Shown: piece after piece, positions 51,544 through 62,614 of the stretch
Layout: each line of letters starts with the position of its first letter
How positions within the stretch are numbered: the stretch's first letter is position 1
Assembly: GCA_963678705.1 (NCBI GenBank)
Contig: CAVMBN010000102.1
Span: 55,987 to 119,986, forward strand
Reading direction: 5' to 3'
Origin: Panorpa germanica
Lineage: Eukaryota > Arthropoda > Insecta > Mecoptera > Panorpidae
DNA length: 64,000 nucleotides
Notes under the pieces: model-generated
Told to the model about the DNA's origin: nothing
Databases searched by the model: none
What the model saw: only the letters and a program-made list of their open reading frames with translations
Program-made: the position numbers and the translations under genes

Positions 51544-53129
51544 ACAAATTTGAGGTTATGTTTATAAGACCGCGTGTACGCGTAATGAAAAATTCGATTT
51601 TAACACTGGTTTCCAACTGTCAAACTTTTGTAAAAACACTTTGTTTAGGGTAAATTAACACAAATTTAAAACAAACTTAAATACTTTTCGTTTGAAAAAG
51701 TATTCATATAATTTATTTAATTTTTTTCCATAATTAATTTCTCACTTTTAATCACTTTTTTCACTTAAAGTAGCATTAGCCGATCACACACATAGTAGAT
51801 AGGAACCACTTGTGTTGCAAAGCAATATCAACGTCCTTGTAAACCAATACGTAGGTCTTCCTTTTTGTATTAAGTCCCATCTGTCTTGCCAGAGCTTATG
51901 CATATATGCATTCATCTCTTTGGCAATATATTTGGTATCGTCTCCAGACTTTTATCCTACAGCCGCATTAACTTTAAATCCTCGAAATTTGTCGCATTAA
52001 TTTTAAATCATCAAAATTTGATTTTTTCAGTTCTAGTGTAATTTGTACTTGAGTAAGTGCATGAGTGATTTTTAAATCTAAAGGAATTGTCCCCAATATC
52101 ACTTGCACCACTTCTGTAGATACAGTTCTGCAACAACGCGTCATCGTCAATAACATAGTTCTTTGCATGGAAGATCTGGAAGATTGATCCTGTAATACCA
52201 TGCCGAAGCACAATACACAACTATTAGCATAAATGCCCCCTTGTATAGTGTCGGCATAGTTGCCGAGTTTAAGCTTCATTCCGTCCTTGTGACACGCGCA
52301 AGGTGTGTTACAAGTTTATCATTCGTTGTTACTGTATTTGTTTCGTAGCTTTGTAGCTTCAAGAAACTACAGATTTTATATATAGCAGGTCGAGAACGGC
52401 TTTCTAGGGTTTCTGTACTATTTGCACCGATAAGGATCACATTATCGTTGGCAAAACATATGTCTACACAACCTTTCGAGTGAGAAACACAGTTCTCGTC
52501 GAATACCATGTTCCAGAGCTCAGGCCCCATTACAGATCGCTGAGGACAACCTTTAGATAGTTGCCTTTTCATGGAACGGTAATCGGTTTGTAAAATAATG
52601 TTCGACAATGAAAATAGTTCTCCATAGCGCAGTAGACGTACCTATAGGTTTTTGCCGGTCTAATTCTTTGAAGGTCACTTTGCCACCGGACATCAACAAA
52701 AGCACACACAATTTCTATAAATATCTCATATATATTTATGTACTTATGCCTACTTACTTACCATTTGTTTGGTACCATTAAATGTTCATGAACGATCAAT
52801 CAATATTTCCAAGAAAACCGCATATATTGTTCACTTAATCACTTATAACAATTAATACACTCTTATTATTATTTGAAACACGCATTTATATAAACTAATT
52901 CTTGTGTTTTAATATTATTTATAGTTAATGTTATTCGACTTACTTGATAGTGGGCGGCAACCTTTTGTCTTCCGTATATTTGTAGTGTTTATATGAGGTC
53001 TTCCTTATATATCTCTACAGATTTCTTGAATTTCAAACCACTTGATGTTTTAGCAATAACACTAACCTAATTATTACCACTGTTTCTGTCTATCGCACTT
53101 ATTAATGTCTTATATCAAACATCAAAGTT
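51544..53129. repeat. Satellite unit U30 (B left part, A-like right part)
   Basis: 1586 bp. cattagccgat on the left, gagtgagaaac on the right. The tail after 52680 is unusually divergent (agcacacacaatttc, tatatatttatgtac). Confidence 0.94.
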
Positions 53130-54715
53130 ACAAATTTGTGGTTATGTTTATAAGACCGCGTGTACGCGTAATGAAAAATTCGTTTTTAACATTGGTTTCC
53201 AACTGTCAAACTTTTGTAAAAACACTTTGTTTAGAATAAATTAACACAAATTTAAAACAAACTTAAATACTTTTCGTTTGAAAAAGTATTCATATAATTT
53301 ATTTAATTTTTTTCCATAATTAATTTCTCACTTTTATTCACTTTTTTCACCTAAAGTAGCAGGAGCCGATCACACACATAGTAGATAGGAACCACTTGTG
53401 TTGCAAAGCAATATTAACGTCCTTGTAAACCAATACGTAGGTCTTCCTTTTTGTATTAAGTCCCATCTGTCTTGTTAGAGCTTATGCATATATGCATTCA
53501 TCTCTTTGGCAATATATTTGGTATCGTCTCCAGACTTTTATCCTACAGCCGCATTAACTTTAAATCCTCGAAATGTGTCGCATTAATTTTAAATTGTCAA
53601 AATTTGATTTTTTCAGTTCTAGCGTAATTTGTACTTGAGTAAGTGCATGAGTGATTTTTAAATCTAAAGGAATTGTCCCCAATTTCACTTGCACCACTTC
53701 TGTAGATACAGTTCTGCAACAACGCGTTATCGTCAATAACATAGTTCTTTGCATGGAAGATCTGGAAGATTGATCCTGTAATACCATGCCGAAGCACAAT
53801 ACACAACTATTAGCATAAATGCCCCCTTGTATAGTGTCGGCATAGTTGCCGAGTTTAAGCTTCATTCCGTCCTTGTGACACGCGCAAGGTGTGTTACAAG
53901 TTTATCATTCGTTGTTACTGTATTTGTTTCGTAGCTTTGTAGCTTCAAGAAACTACAGATTTTATATATAGCAGGTCGAGAACGGCTTTCTAGGATTTCT
54001 GTACTATTTGCACCGATAAGGATCACATTATCGTTGGCAAAACATATGTCTACACAACCTTTCGAGTGAGAAACACACTTCTCGTCAAATACCATGTTCC
54101 AAAGTTAAGGCCCCATTACAGATCGCTGAGGACAACCTTTAGATAGTTGCCTTTTCATGGAACGGTAATCGGTTTGTAAAATAATGTTCGACAATGAAAA
54201 TAGTTCTCCATAGCGCAGTAGACGTACCTATAGGTTTTTGCCGGTCTAATTCTTTGAAGGTCACTTGGCCATCGGACATCAACAAAGGCACACTGAATTT
54301 CTATAAATATCTTATATACATACATGTACTTATGCCTACTTACTTACCATTTGTTTGTTACCATTGAATGTTTATGAACGATCAATCACTATTTCCAAGA
54401 AAACCGCATATATTGTTCACTTATTCACTTATAACAATTAATACACTCTCATTATTATTTAAAACACGCATTTATATAAACTAATTCTTGTGTTTTAATA
54501 ATATTTATAGTTAATGTTATTCGACTTACTTGATAGTGGGCGGCAACCTTTTGTCTTCCGTATATTTGTAGTGTTTATATGAGGTCTTCCTTATATATCT
54601 CTACAGATTTCTTGAATTTTAAACCACTTGATGTTTTAGCACTTACACTAACCTAATTATTATCACTTTTTTTGTCTATCGCACTTATTAATGTCTTATA
54701 TCAAACATCAAAGTT
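53130..54715. repeat. Satellite unit U31 (family A, divergent)
   Basis: 1586 bp. Many private changes, such as ttgtggttatg, cttgttagagc, ccaatttcac and aaagttaaggcc. Confidence 0.94.
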
Positions 54716-55062
54716 ACAAATTTGAGGTTATGTTTATAAGACCGAGTGTACGCGTAATGAAAAATTCGTTTTTAACACTGGTTTCCAACTGTAAAACTTT
54801 TGTAAAAACACTTTGTTTAGGGTAAATTAACACAAATTTTAAACAAACTTAAATACTTTTCGTTTGAAAAAGTATTTATATAATTTATTTAATTTTTTTC
54901 CATAATTAATTTCTCACTTTTAATCACTTTTTTCACCTAAAGTAGCAAGAGCCGATCACACACATAGTAGATAGGAACCACTTGTGTTGCAAAGCAATAT
55001 TAAAGTCCTTGTAAACCAATACGTAGGTCTTCCTTTTTGTATTAAGTCCCATCTGTCTTGCC

Positions 55063-55066
55063 AGAG
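55063..55066. repeat. LTR element target duplication, left copy
   Basis: agag in gccagag; intact units read gccagagcttatgc, with agag once. Confidence 0.88.
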
Positions 55067-55345
55067 AGTTATCAAGTGACCCTAATATCATGCTTAAACA
55101 AGTTAATAAATATATTATTATCCAAGTAACCAAATAATATTTAAATCACATAGACCTAAATCAATTTTGTTCTACTAATTGAATAATTCATTTGTTTAAG
55201 TACTTTAGTTATACTCCATCGAGGAGATAATATTTGTAATAAAAAATATATAATTATAGAAAAACTTTATTTATCAATATAAATAAAGTATATACTATTT
55301 TAAATATTGTTATTTACTAATAACATAACTAGCAATAACATAACT
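55067..55345 (+). repeat. 5' LTR
   Basis: 279 bp, AGTTAT...ATAACT. Very AT-rich, with aataaa at 55282-55287 as a possible polyadenylation signal. The last 27 bp repeat the block aataacataact twice, separated by agc. The U3/R/U5 borders cannot be fixed from sequence alone. Confidence 0.95.
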
Positions 55346-55355
55346 GGCGCAGTCG
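55345..55355 (+). other. Primer-binding site, tRNA-Ser-like
   Basis: tggcgcagtcg directly at the LTR edge, sharing the LTR's last T. Its complement is CGACTGCGCCA, which matches the 3' end of insect tRNA-Ser as I recall it; the 17.6/297 group is known to use tRNA-Ser. The match ends after 11 nt. Confidence 0.75.
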
Positions 55356-55542
55356 TCGTCTAGCGGCGGAGATAAAACCAAAGCATCGTGACGGAAAAGA
55401 ACAAATCTACTCACCCCAGGGAAGAAGATTTGAAAATTAAATAAAATTAAAAATAAGCTGTGTAAAATATAGTGAAGTGAACTGATAACTAAGGACCAAG
55501 GACAAAGGACTACAAGAAGATTAAAGGTTCATCTATTAATAT
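55356..55542 (+). other. LTR element leader
   Basis: About 187 nt between primer site and ORF, where a packaging signal would be expected. It includes a direct reiteration of aaggac (aaggaccaaggacaaaggac). Function not demonstrable from sequence. Confidence 0.55.
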
Positions 55543-57870
55543 ATGGTAGATCAATTGAATAACCTTTTTACACAATTGAATATAAATAAAAAAGAAAAAA
55601 TGACAACGTCAACTAATAATAATTTACAACAATATTTGGGAATGATAAAAGAGTATGATGGTAGATCCGAAGGCTTACCGGACTACATCAGAACAAGCGA
55701 ATTGTTACTAGGACAATTTTTCAATGAAAATAAATTAGATTGCTTCGACAACGTTGCTTTAATAGAAGCGATTCGGGCAAAACTAACTGGAAAAGCTGCC
55801 TCACTAATAGAAGGAAGGGACATACAGAGCTGGGCAGAAATTAAAATGACATTGACACAAGCATTTTGCGACCCTAGAGATGAGATGTCATTACTGCGAG
55901 AACTGATGGAAATAAGGCAGAGGAATGAAACATTCCTTGAATTCTACGAAAAATGTAGAAAATTGAGAGCATTATTATATGCTAACCAAAAATGCAATGG
56001 AGCAATAGAAGAAAGAAATATGAAGACAAAAATGTACGACGAAGTGGCTCTAAAATCTTTTAAAGCAGGCTTAAGGGAACCTTTTGGATCATTCTTGAGA
56101 ACCAGAGCACCCACTACACTGGAACAAGCAATCTCTATTGTAACAGAAGAACAGAACGACAGGAATTGGCAAAGGCAAGAAAATACGAATAATAAACTGG
56201 CACAACAACCAGTCAGAATGACACAAAGAACATTCAACCACCCTAAACAATCTGAAAAATATAATATTTCTCACACATCCGATTTTAATGATAAACGATC
56301 ATGGAGACAGAGCAATTCCAACACATCCGATTTTAATGATAATCAATCACGGAGACAGAGCAATTTTCAACAACCCTATCAACAAAATTGGCGAGCACCA
56401 AATACAAAGGTCTCCAAAGAAAGCAACTTATGGATCCGATACCCTAATGAACCTATTAAGAAGCAGTGGACACCTATGGATACTACATCAGTAATTAATT
56501 CAGAGATTGGAAGCAGAGAAAATATAGCAATTAATAATATAACATCAAGTAATTTCCTACCCTATATAATTGATAACAAACTCAACATAAAATTACTTAT
56601 AGACACCGGATCATCCAAAATCATAATTAACCCCAATTTGATATACAGAAATTTACCCCAATGTATTTCTGAAGAAGCTTTTTGTATTCAGACGGCCCAT
56701 GGTACCACATACCATAATAAAGTGGCTCACATCCCCATATTTCCAATATTTAAGAGTCAAGACATTTGTAAAGTCTTTTTGTTTAAATGTAGTGAAAAAT
56801 TTGATGGATTACTAGGAATGGATTTATTGACAAAACTTGGAGCTAATATTAACTTCAATAAAAAGATGTTAACCATTAATGATACCGTGATACCGATATA
56901 CTTTCAGAATTCAAATAAATTGGAACTATATAATACTGAAATCAAAGTACAGAGTGAAAACAATACAGATGAAGTTTGGAATACAGAAGTAAACGAAAAA
57001 GATGTTAAAACATTTATTAAAATAAAAACCGATGAAAACTCAATTATTGAAGTAAACGTCAAACAAGACACAGAAGATGAGAACATGCAAGATTTCAAAG
57101 TAGAAAATCTGCAAAATGTCAAACAAGAAACAAAGAATCAAGAAATACAACATTTTGAAATATTAAATAAACAAAAGGTTAATCAACAAACAAAAAATCA
57201 AAACTTTCAAGATTTCAAAGTAAAAAATCAACAAAGAATCAAGCAAGTAACAGAAAAGCAAACTATACAAGATATTGAAATAGAGAAACAACAAAACATA
57301 AAACAAGAAGAACCAGGAAAACAAAATATGCAATATTCCGAGGTAGAAAAGTCATACAGTATTATGCAAGAAAAAGCAGAAAATAAGAAAATTAAAAAAT
57401 TTAAAATAAAACGAAAAATTGAAAAGGAAAACAAAACTAAGTGCTTACCGGAAAAGCTAGAAGATTCAGAAAAAGAGGCACACACTATGTGGATAAATGT
57501 TCACAGAAAAGAAAAATATTATGATAAGCCAACATATGAACAAAATGATATAAGTATAACAATTTTCAACAAACCAGAGAAAAATATGATTGAAGAAATA
57601 ACCAGAAAAAAATACTATTGGGACTATATAAACAAACACATTCAAGAAGTATACATTAGAAGAAATGATAGAAGAGGGAAGATAACGAATCCACAAACAG
57701 GACCACATAAAGTAACAGCAATCAAAGATAATAAAGTATTAGCCATTTCCGATGCAGTCACCAATAAAATCAAAGATGTTCATGTAAAAGAAATTTCACA
57801 GAGAAAAATCAATACAAATACTATTGCTGCAGGACCCTTATCAGGAAACAGATGGGACGACTACATCTAG
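55543..57870 (+). CDS. Gag-protease fusion with Gln/Lys repeat and integrase-tail-like end
   Basis: 775 aa in one frame. Residues about 30-215 form a retrotransposon Gag capsid-type helical domain (AFCDPRDE near 107-114, then SLLRELMEIRQ and FLEFYEKCRKLR) with no zinc knuckle. A 16-residue duplication TSDFND..RRQSN lies at about 245-276. Residues about 338-450 are a retropepsin-like protease with LLIDTGSS (Asp354) and DGLLGMDLL (421-429). Residues 506-626 hold about six 20-residue repeats. Residues about 690-750 resemble the end of a gypsy-type integrase (EVYIRRNDRRGK, TGPHKV, DVHVKEI). RT, RNase H and the integrase core are absent, and gag and protease share one frame rather than being joined by frameshift. 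Met20 (55600) has better start context than Met1 and may be the true start. Confidence 0.88.
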   Translation: MVDQLNNLFTQLNINKKEKMTTSTNNNLQQYLGMIKEYDGRSEGLPDYIRTSELLLGQFFNENKLDCFDNVALIEAIRAKLTGKAASLIEGRDIQSWAEIKMTLTQAFCDPRDEMSLLRELMEIRQRNETFLEFYEKCRKLRALLYANQKCNGAIEERNMKTKMYDEVALKSFKAGLREPFGSFLRTRAPTTLEQAISIVTEEQNDRNWQRQENTNNKLAQQPVRMTQRTFNHPKQSEKYNISHTSDFNDKRSWRQSNSNTSDFNDNQSRRQSNFQQPYQQNWRAPNTKVSKESNLWIRYPNEPIKKQWTPMDTTSVINSEIGSRENIAINNITSSNFLPYIIDNKLNIKLLIDTGSSKIIINPNLIYRNLPQCISEEAFCIQTAHGTTYHNKVAHIPIFPIFKSQDICKVFLFKCSEKFDGLLGMDLLTKLGANINFNKKMLTINDTVIPIYFQNSNKLELYNTEIKVQSENNTDEVWNTEVNEKDVKTFIKIKTDENSIIEVNVKQDTEDENMQDFKVENLQNVKQETKNQEIQHFEILNKQKVNQQTKNQNFQDFKVKNQQRIKQVTEKQTIQDIEIEKQQNIKQEEPGKQNMQYSEVEKSYSIMQEKAENKKIKKFKIKRKIEKENKTKCLPEKLEDSEKEAHTMWINVHRKEKYYDKPTYEQNDISITIFNKPEKNMIEEITRKKYYWDYINKHIQEVYIRRNDRRGKITNPQTGPHKVTAIKDNKVLAISDAVTNKIKDVHVKEISQRKINTNTIAAGPLSGNRWDDYI
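56275..56370 (+). repeat. 48-bp tandem duplication in the Gag C-terminal linker
   Basis: Two adjacent 48-bp copies encode 16 residues each, starting TSDFND. They differ at several bases. They lie in a Gln/Asn/Arg-rich stretch after the capsid-like domain, where related elements carry basic nucleic-acid-binding segments. Confidence 0.85.
57058..57420 (+). repeat. About six 60-bp repeats encoding a 20-residue motif
   Basis: Consecutive units begin at residues 506, 526, 546, 566, 586 and 607. Pattern: [VI][KN]Q..T at the start, then Q-D/H-F/I-[KE]-[VI] at positions 11-15, and QQ or similar at the end. The fifth copy has 21 residues and the sixth is Lys-rich and degenerate. Period 20 is not a heptad multiple, so a simple continuous coiled coil is not assured. 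The repeat sits where RT would normally begin. Confidence 0.85.
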
Positions 57871-57913
57871 AAAAATCGAGACACCTTCACGAGATTTCTC
57901 TATTTTTCTCTCT
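57871..57913 (+). other. Short 3' untranslated segment of the LTR element
   Basis: 43 nt between the stop codon and the polypurine tract, with a pyrimidine-rich stretch (tttctctatttttctctct). Nothing else seen. Confidence 0.6.
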
Positions 57914-57924
57914 AAGGATGGAGG
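57914..57924 (+). other. Polypurine tract
   Basis: aaggatggagg lies directly before the AGTTAT of the 3' LTR. It is purine-rich with one T and in the right place to prime plus-strand DNA synthesis. Confidence 0.75.
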
Positions 57925-58203
57925 AGTTATCAAGTGACCCTAATATCATGCTTAAACAAGATAATAAATATATTATTATCCAAGTAACCAAATAATATTT
58001 AAATCACATAGACCTAAATCAATTTTGTTCTACTAATTGATTAATTCATTTGTTTAAGTACTTTAGTTATACTCCATCGAGGAGATAATATTTGTAATAA
58101 AAAATATATAAATATAGAGAAACATTATTTATCAATATAAATAAAGTATATACTATTTTAAATATTGTTATTTACTAATAACATAACTAGCAATAACATA
58201 ACT
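57925..58203 (+). repeat. 3' LTR
   Basis: 279 bp, AGTTAT...ATAACT, the same length as the 5' LTR and differing from it at five substitutions by my reading, with no indel. aataaa at 58140-58145. Confidence 0.95.
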
Positions 58204-58207
58204 AGAG
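58204..58207. repeat. LTR element target duplication, right copy
   Basis: agag followed by cttatgc, the normal satellite continuation. Confidence 0.88.
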
Positions 58208-59442
58208 CTTATGCATATAAGCATTCATCTCTTTGGCAATATATTTGGTATCGTCTCCAGACTTATATCCTACAGCCGCATTAACTTTAAATCCTCGAAA
58301 TTTGTCGCATTAATTTTAAATCATCAAAATTTGATTTTTTCAGTTCTAGCGTTATTTGTACTTGAGTAAGTGCATGAGTGATTTTTAAATCTAAAGGAAT
58401 TGTCCCTAATATCACTTGCACCACTTCTGTAGATACAGTTCTGCAACAACGCGTCATCGTCAATAACATAGTTCTTTGCATGGAAGATCTGGAAGATTGA
58501 TCCTGTAATACCATGCCGAAGCACAATACACAACTATTACCATAAATGCCCCCTTGTATAGTGTCGGCATAGTTGCCGAGTTTAAGCTTCATTCCGTCCT
58601 TGTGACACGCGCAAGGTGTGTTACAAGTTTATCATTCGTTGTTACTGTATTTGTTTCGTAGCTTTGTAGCTTCAAGAAACTACAGATTTTATATATAGCA
58701 GGTCGAGAACGGCTTTCTAGGGTTTCTGTACTATTTGCACCGATAAGGATCACATTCTCGTTGGAAAAACATATGTCTACACAACCTTTCGAGTGAGAAA
58801 CACAGTTCTCGTCGAATACCATGTTGCAGAGCTCAGGCCCCATCACAGATCGCTGAGGACAACCTTTAGATAGTTGCCTTTTCATGGAACGGTAATCGGT
58901 TTGTAAAATAATGTTCGACAATGAAAATAGTTCTCCATAGCGCAGTAGACGTACCTATAGGTTTTTGCCGGTCTAATTCTTTGAAGGTCACTTGGCCACC
59001 GGACATCAACAAAGGCACACTGATTTTCTATAAATATCTCATATACATACTTGTACTTATGCCTACTTACTTACCATTTGTTTGTAACCATTGAATGTTC
59101 ATGAACGATCAATCACTATTTCCAAGAAAACAGCATATATTGTACACTTAATCACTTATAACAATTAATACACTCTCATTATTATTTAAAACACGCATTA
59201 ATATAAACTAATTCTTGTGTTTTAATATTATTTATAGTTAATGTTATTCGACTTACTTGATAGTGGGCGGCAACCTTTTGTCTTCCGTATATTTGTAGTG
59301 TTTATATGAGGTCTTCCTTATATATCTCTACAGATTTCTTGAATTTTAAACCACTTGATGTTTTAGCACTAACACTAACCTAATTATTATCACTTTTTTT
59401 GTCTATCGCACTTATTAATGTCTTATATCAAACATCAAAGTT

Positions 59443-61028
59443 ACAAATTTGAGGTTATGTTTATAAGACCGCGTGTACGCGTAATAAAAAATTCGTTTTT
59501 AACACTGATTTCCAACTGTCAAACTTTTGTAAAAACACTTTGTTTAGGGTAAATTAACACAAATTTAATACAAACTTAAATACTTTTCGTTTGAAAAAGT
59601 ATTCATATAATTTATTTAATTTTTTTCCATAATAAATTTCTCACTTTTAATCACTTTTTTCACCTAAAGTAGCAGGAGCCGATCACACACATAGTAGATA
59701 GGAACCACTTGTGTTGCAAAGCAATATTAACGTCCTTGTAAACCAATACGTAGGTCTTCCTTTTTGTATTAAGTCCCATCTGTCTTGCCAGAGCTTATGC
59801 ATATATGCATTCATCTCTTTGGCAATATATTTGGTATCGTCTCCAGACTTTTATCCTACAGCCGCATTAACTTTAAATCCTCATAATTTGTCGCATTAAT
59901 TTTAAATCATAAAAATTTGATTTTTTCAGTTCTAGCGTAATTTGTACTTGAGTAAGTGCATGAGTGATTTTTAAATCTAAAGGAATTGTCCCCAATATCA
60001 CTTGCACCACTTCTGTAGATACAGTTCTGCAACAACGCGTCATCGTCAATAACATAGTTCTTTGCATGGAAGATTTGGAAAATTGATCTTGTAATACCAT
60101 GCCGAAGCACAAGACACAACTATTAGCATAAATGCCCCCTTGTATAGTGTCGGCATAGTTGCCGAGTTTAAGCATCATTCCGTCCTTGTGACACGCGCAA
60201 GGTGTGTTACAAGTTTATCATTCGTTGTTACTGTATTTGCTTTGTAGCTTTGTAGCTTCAAGAAACTACAGATTTTATATATAGCAGGTCGAGAACGGCT
60301 TTCTAGGGTTTCTGTACTATTTGCACCGATAAGGATCACATTATCGTTGGCAAAACATATGTCTACACAACCTTTCGAGTGAGAAACACAGTTCTCGTCG
60401 AATATTATGTTCCAGAGCTCAGGCCCCATTACAGATCGCTGAGGACAACCTTTAGATAGTTGCCTTTTCATGGAACGGTAATCGGTTTGTAAAATAATGT
60501 TCGACAATGAAAATAGTTCTCCATAGCGCAGTAGACGTACCTATAGGTTTTTGCCGGTCTAATTCTGTAAAGGTCACATGGCCACCGGACATCAACAAAG
60601 GCACACTGAATTTCTATAAATATCTCATATACATACTTGTACTTATGCTTACTTACTTACCATTTGTTTGTTACCATTGAATGTTCATGAACGATCAATC
60701 ACTATTTCCAAGAAAACCGCATATATTGTTCACTTAATCACTTATAACAATTAATACACTCTTATTATTATTTAAAACACGCATTTATATAAACTAATTC
60801 TTGTGTTTTAATATTATTTATAGTTAATGTTATTCGACTTACTTGATAGTGGGCGGCAACCTTTTGTCTTCCGTATATTTGTAGTGTTTATATGAGGTCT
60901 TTCTTATATATCTCTACAGATTTCTTGAATTTTAAACCACTTGATGTTTTAGCACTAACACTAACCTAATTATTATCACTTTTTTTGTCTATCGCACTTA
61001 TTAATGTCTTATATTAAACATCAAAGTT
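59443..61028. repeat. Satellite unit U33 (family A)
   Basis: 1586 bp. It shares cctcataatttg and tttaagcatcattcc with its neighbour U34, as expected of a recent adjacent duplication. Confidence 0.95.
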
Positions 61029-62614
61029 ACAAATTTAAGGTTATGTTTATAAGACCGCGTGTACGCGTAATGAAAAATTCGTTTTTAACACTGGTTTCCA
61101 ACTGTCAAACTTTTGTAAAAACACTTTGTTTAGGGTAAATTAACACAAATTTAATACAAACTTAAATACTTTTTGTTTGAAAAAGTATTCATATAATTTA
61201 TTTAATTTTTTTCCATAATAATTTTCTCACTTTTAATCACTTTTTTCACTTAAAGTAGCAGGAGCCGATCACACACATAGTAGATAGGAACCACTTGTGT
61301 TGCAAAGCAATATTAACGTCCTTGTAAACCAATACGTAGGTCTTCCTTTTTGTATTAAGTCTTATCTGTCTTGCCAGAGCTTATGCATATATGCATTCAT
61401 CTCTTTAACAATATATTTGGTATCGTCTCTAGACTTTTATCCTACAGCCGCATTAACTTTAAATCCTCATAATTTGTCGCATTAATTTTAAATCATCAAA
61501 ATTTGATTTTTCCAGTTCTAGCGTAATTTGTACTTGAGTAAGTGCATGAGTGATTTTTAAATCTAAAGGAATTGTCCCCAATATCACTTGCACCACTTCT
61601 GTAGATACAGTTCTGCAACAACGCGTCATCGTCAATAACATAGTTCTTGGCATGGAAGATCTGGAAGATTGATCCTGTAATACCATGCCGAAGCACAATA
61701 CACAACTATTAGCATAAATGCCCCCTTGTATAGTGTCGGCATAGTTGCCGAGTTTAAGCATCATTCCGTCCTTGTGACACGCGCAAGGTGTGTTACAAGT
61801 TTATCATTCGTTGTTACTGTATTTGTTTCGTAGCTTTGTAGCTTCAAGAAACTACAGATTTTATATATAGCAGGTCGAGAACGGCTTTCTAGGGTTTCTG
61901 TACTATTTGCACCGATAAGGATCACATTATCGTTGGCAAAACATATGTCTACACAACCATTCGAGTGAGAAACACAGTTCTCGTCGAATACCATGTTCCA
62001 GAGCTCAGGCCCCATTACAGATCGCTGAGGACAACCTTTAGATAGTTGCCTTTTCATGGAACGGTAATCGGTTTGTAAAATAATGTTCGACATTGAAAAT
62101 AGTTCTCCATAGCGCAGTAGACGTACCTATAGGTTTTTGCCGGTCTAATTCTTTGAAGGTCACTTGGCCACCGGACATCAACAAACGCACACTGAATTTC
62201 TATAAATATCTCATATACATACTTGTACTTATGCCTACTTACTTACCATTTGTTTGTTACCATTGAATGTTCATGAACGATCAATCACTATTTCCAAGAA
62301 AACCGCATATATTTTTCACTTAATCACTTATAACAATTAATACACTCTCTTTATTATTTTAAACACGCATTTATATAAACTAATTTGTGTGTTTTAATAT
62401 TATTTATAGTTATTGTTATTCGACTTACTTGATAGTGGGCGGCAACCTTTTGTCTTCCGTATATTTGTAGTGTTTATATAAGGTCTTCCTTATATATCTC
62501 TACAGATTTCTTGAATTTTAAACCACTTGATGTTTTAGCACTAACACTAACCTAATTATTATCACTTTTTTTGTCTATCGCACTTATTAATGTCTTATAT
62601 CAAACATCAAAGTT
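61029..62614. repeat. Satellite unit U34 (family A)
   Basis: 1586 bp. Sister of U33 by shared variants. Confidence 0.95.

Larger units (their letters stand above)
45514..55066. repeat. Macrosatellite array, block 2 (rest of U26 to first part of U32)
   Basis: The same array resumes after the LINE insertion. Removing the LINE and one 11-bp target duplication makes the interrupted unit 1586 bp, exactly in register. Units in this block start at 46782, 48370, 49956, 51544, 53130 and 54716. The orientation of the units is unchanged. Confidence 0.98.
55067..58203 (+). mobile_element. Non-autonomous Ty3/gypsy-type LTR element with gag-pro ORF
   Basis: 3137 bp. Two 279-bp LTRs begin AGTTAT and end ATAACT and are flanked by the 4-bp duplication agag. 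A primer site, an untranslated leader, one 775-aa ORF and a polypurine tract lie between. LTR ends, 4-bp duplication and tRNA-Ser-like primer site fit insect gypsy/errantivirus relatives such as the 17.6/297 group. The ORF has Gag and protease but no RT, RNase H, integrase core or env, and the element is far shorter than the usual 6-8 kb. It must depend on a helper. The LTRs differ at 5 sites of 279 by my reading (about 1.8%), so it is not brand new, yet the ORF is intact. Confidence 0.93.
54716..59442. repeat. Satellite unit U32 (split by the LTR element)
   Basis: 4727 bp including the LTR element. The remaining unit is 1586 bp. The insertion point is at unit offset 351. Confidence 0.96.

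Noticed and set aside
56904-57708. Minus-strand open frames of 72 to 85 residues under the LTR element ORF
   Set aside because: Antisense shadows of the Gln/Lys-rich repeat; the Phe/Cys/Ser-rich composition is what the complement of AAA/GAA/CAA codons gives.
55543-57870. Complete endogenous retrovirus with env
   Set aside because: Only Gag, protease and a short tail are present; no RT, integrase core or envelope frame exists between the LTRs.
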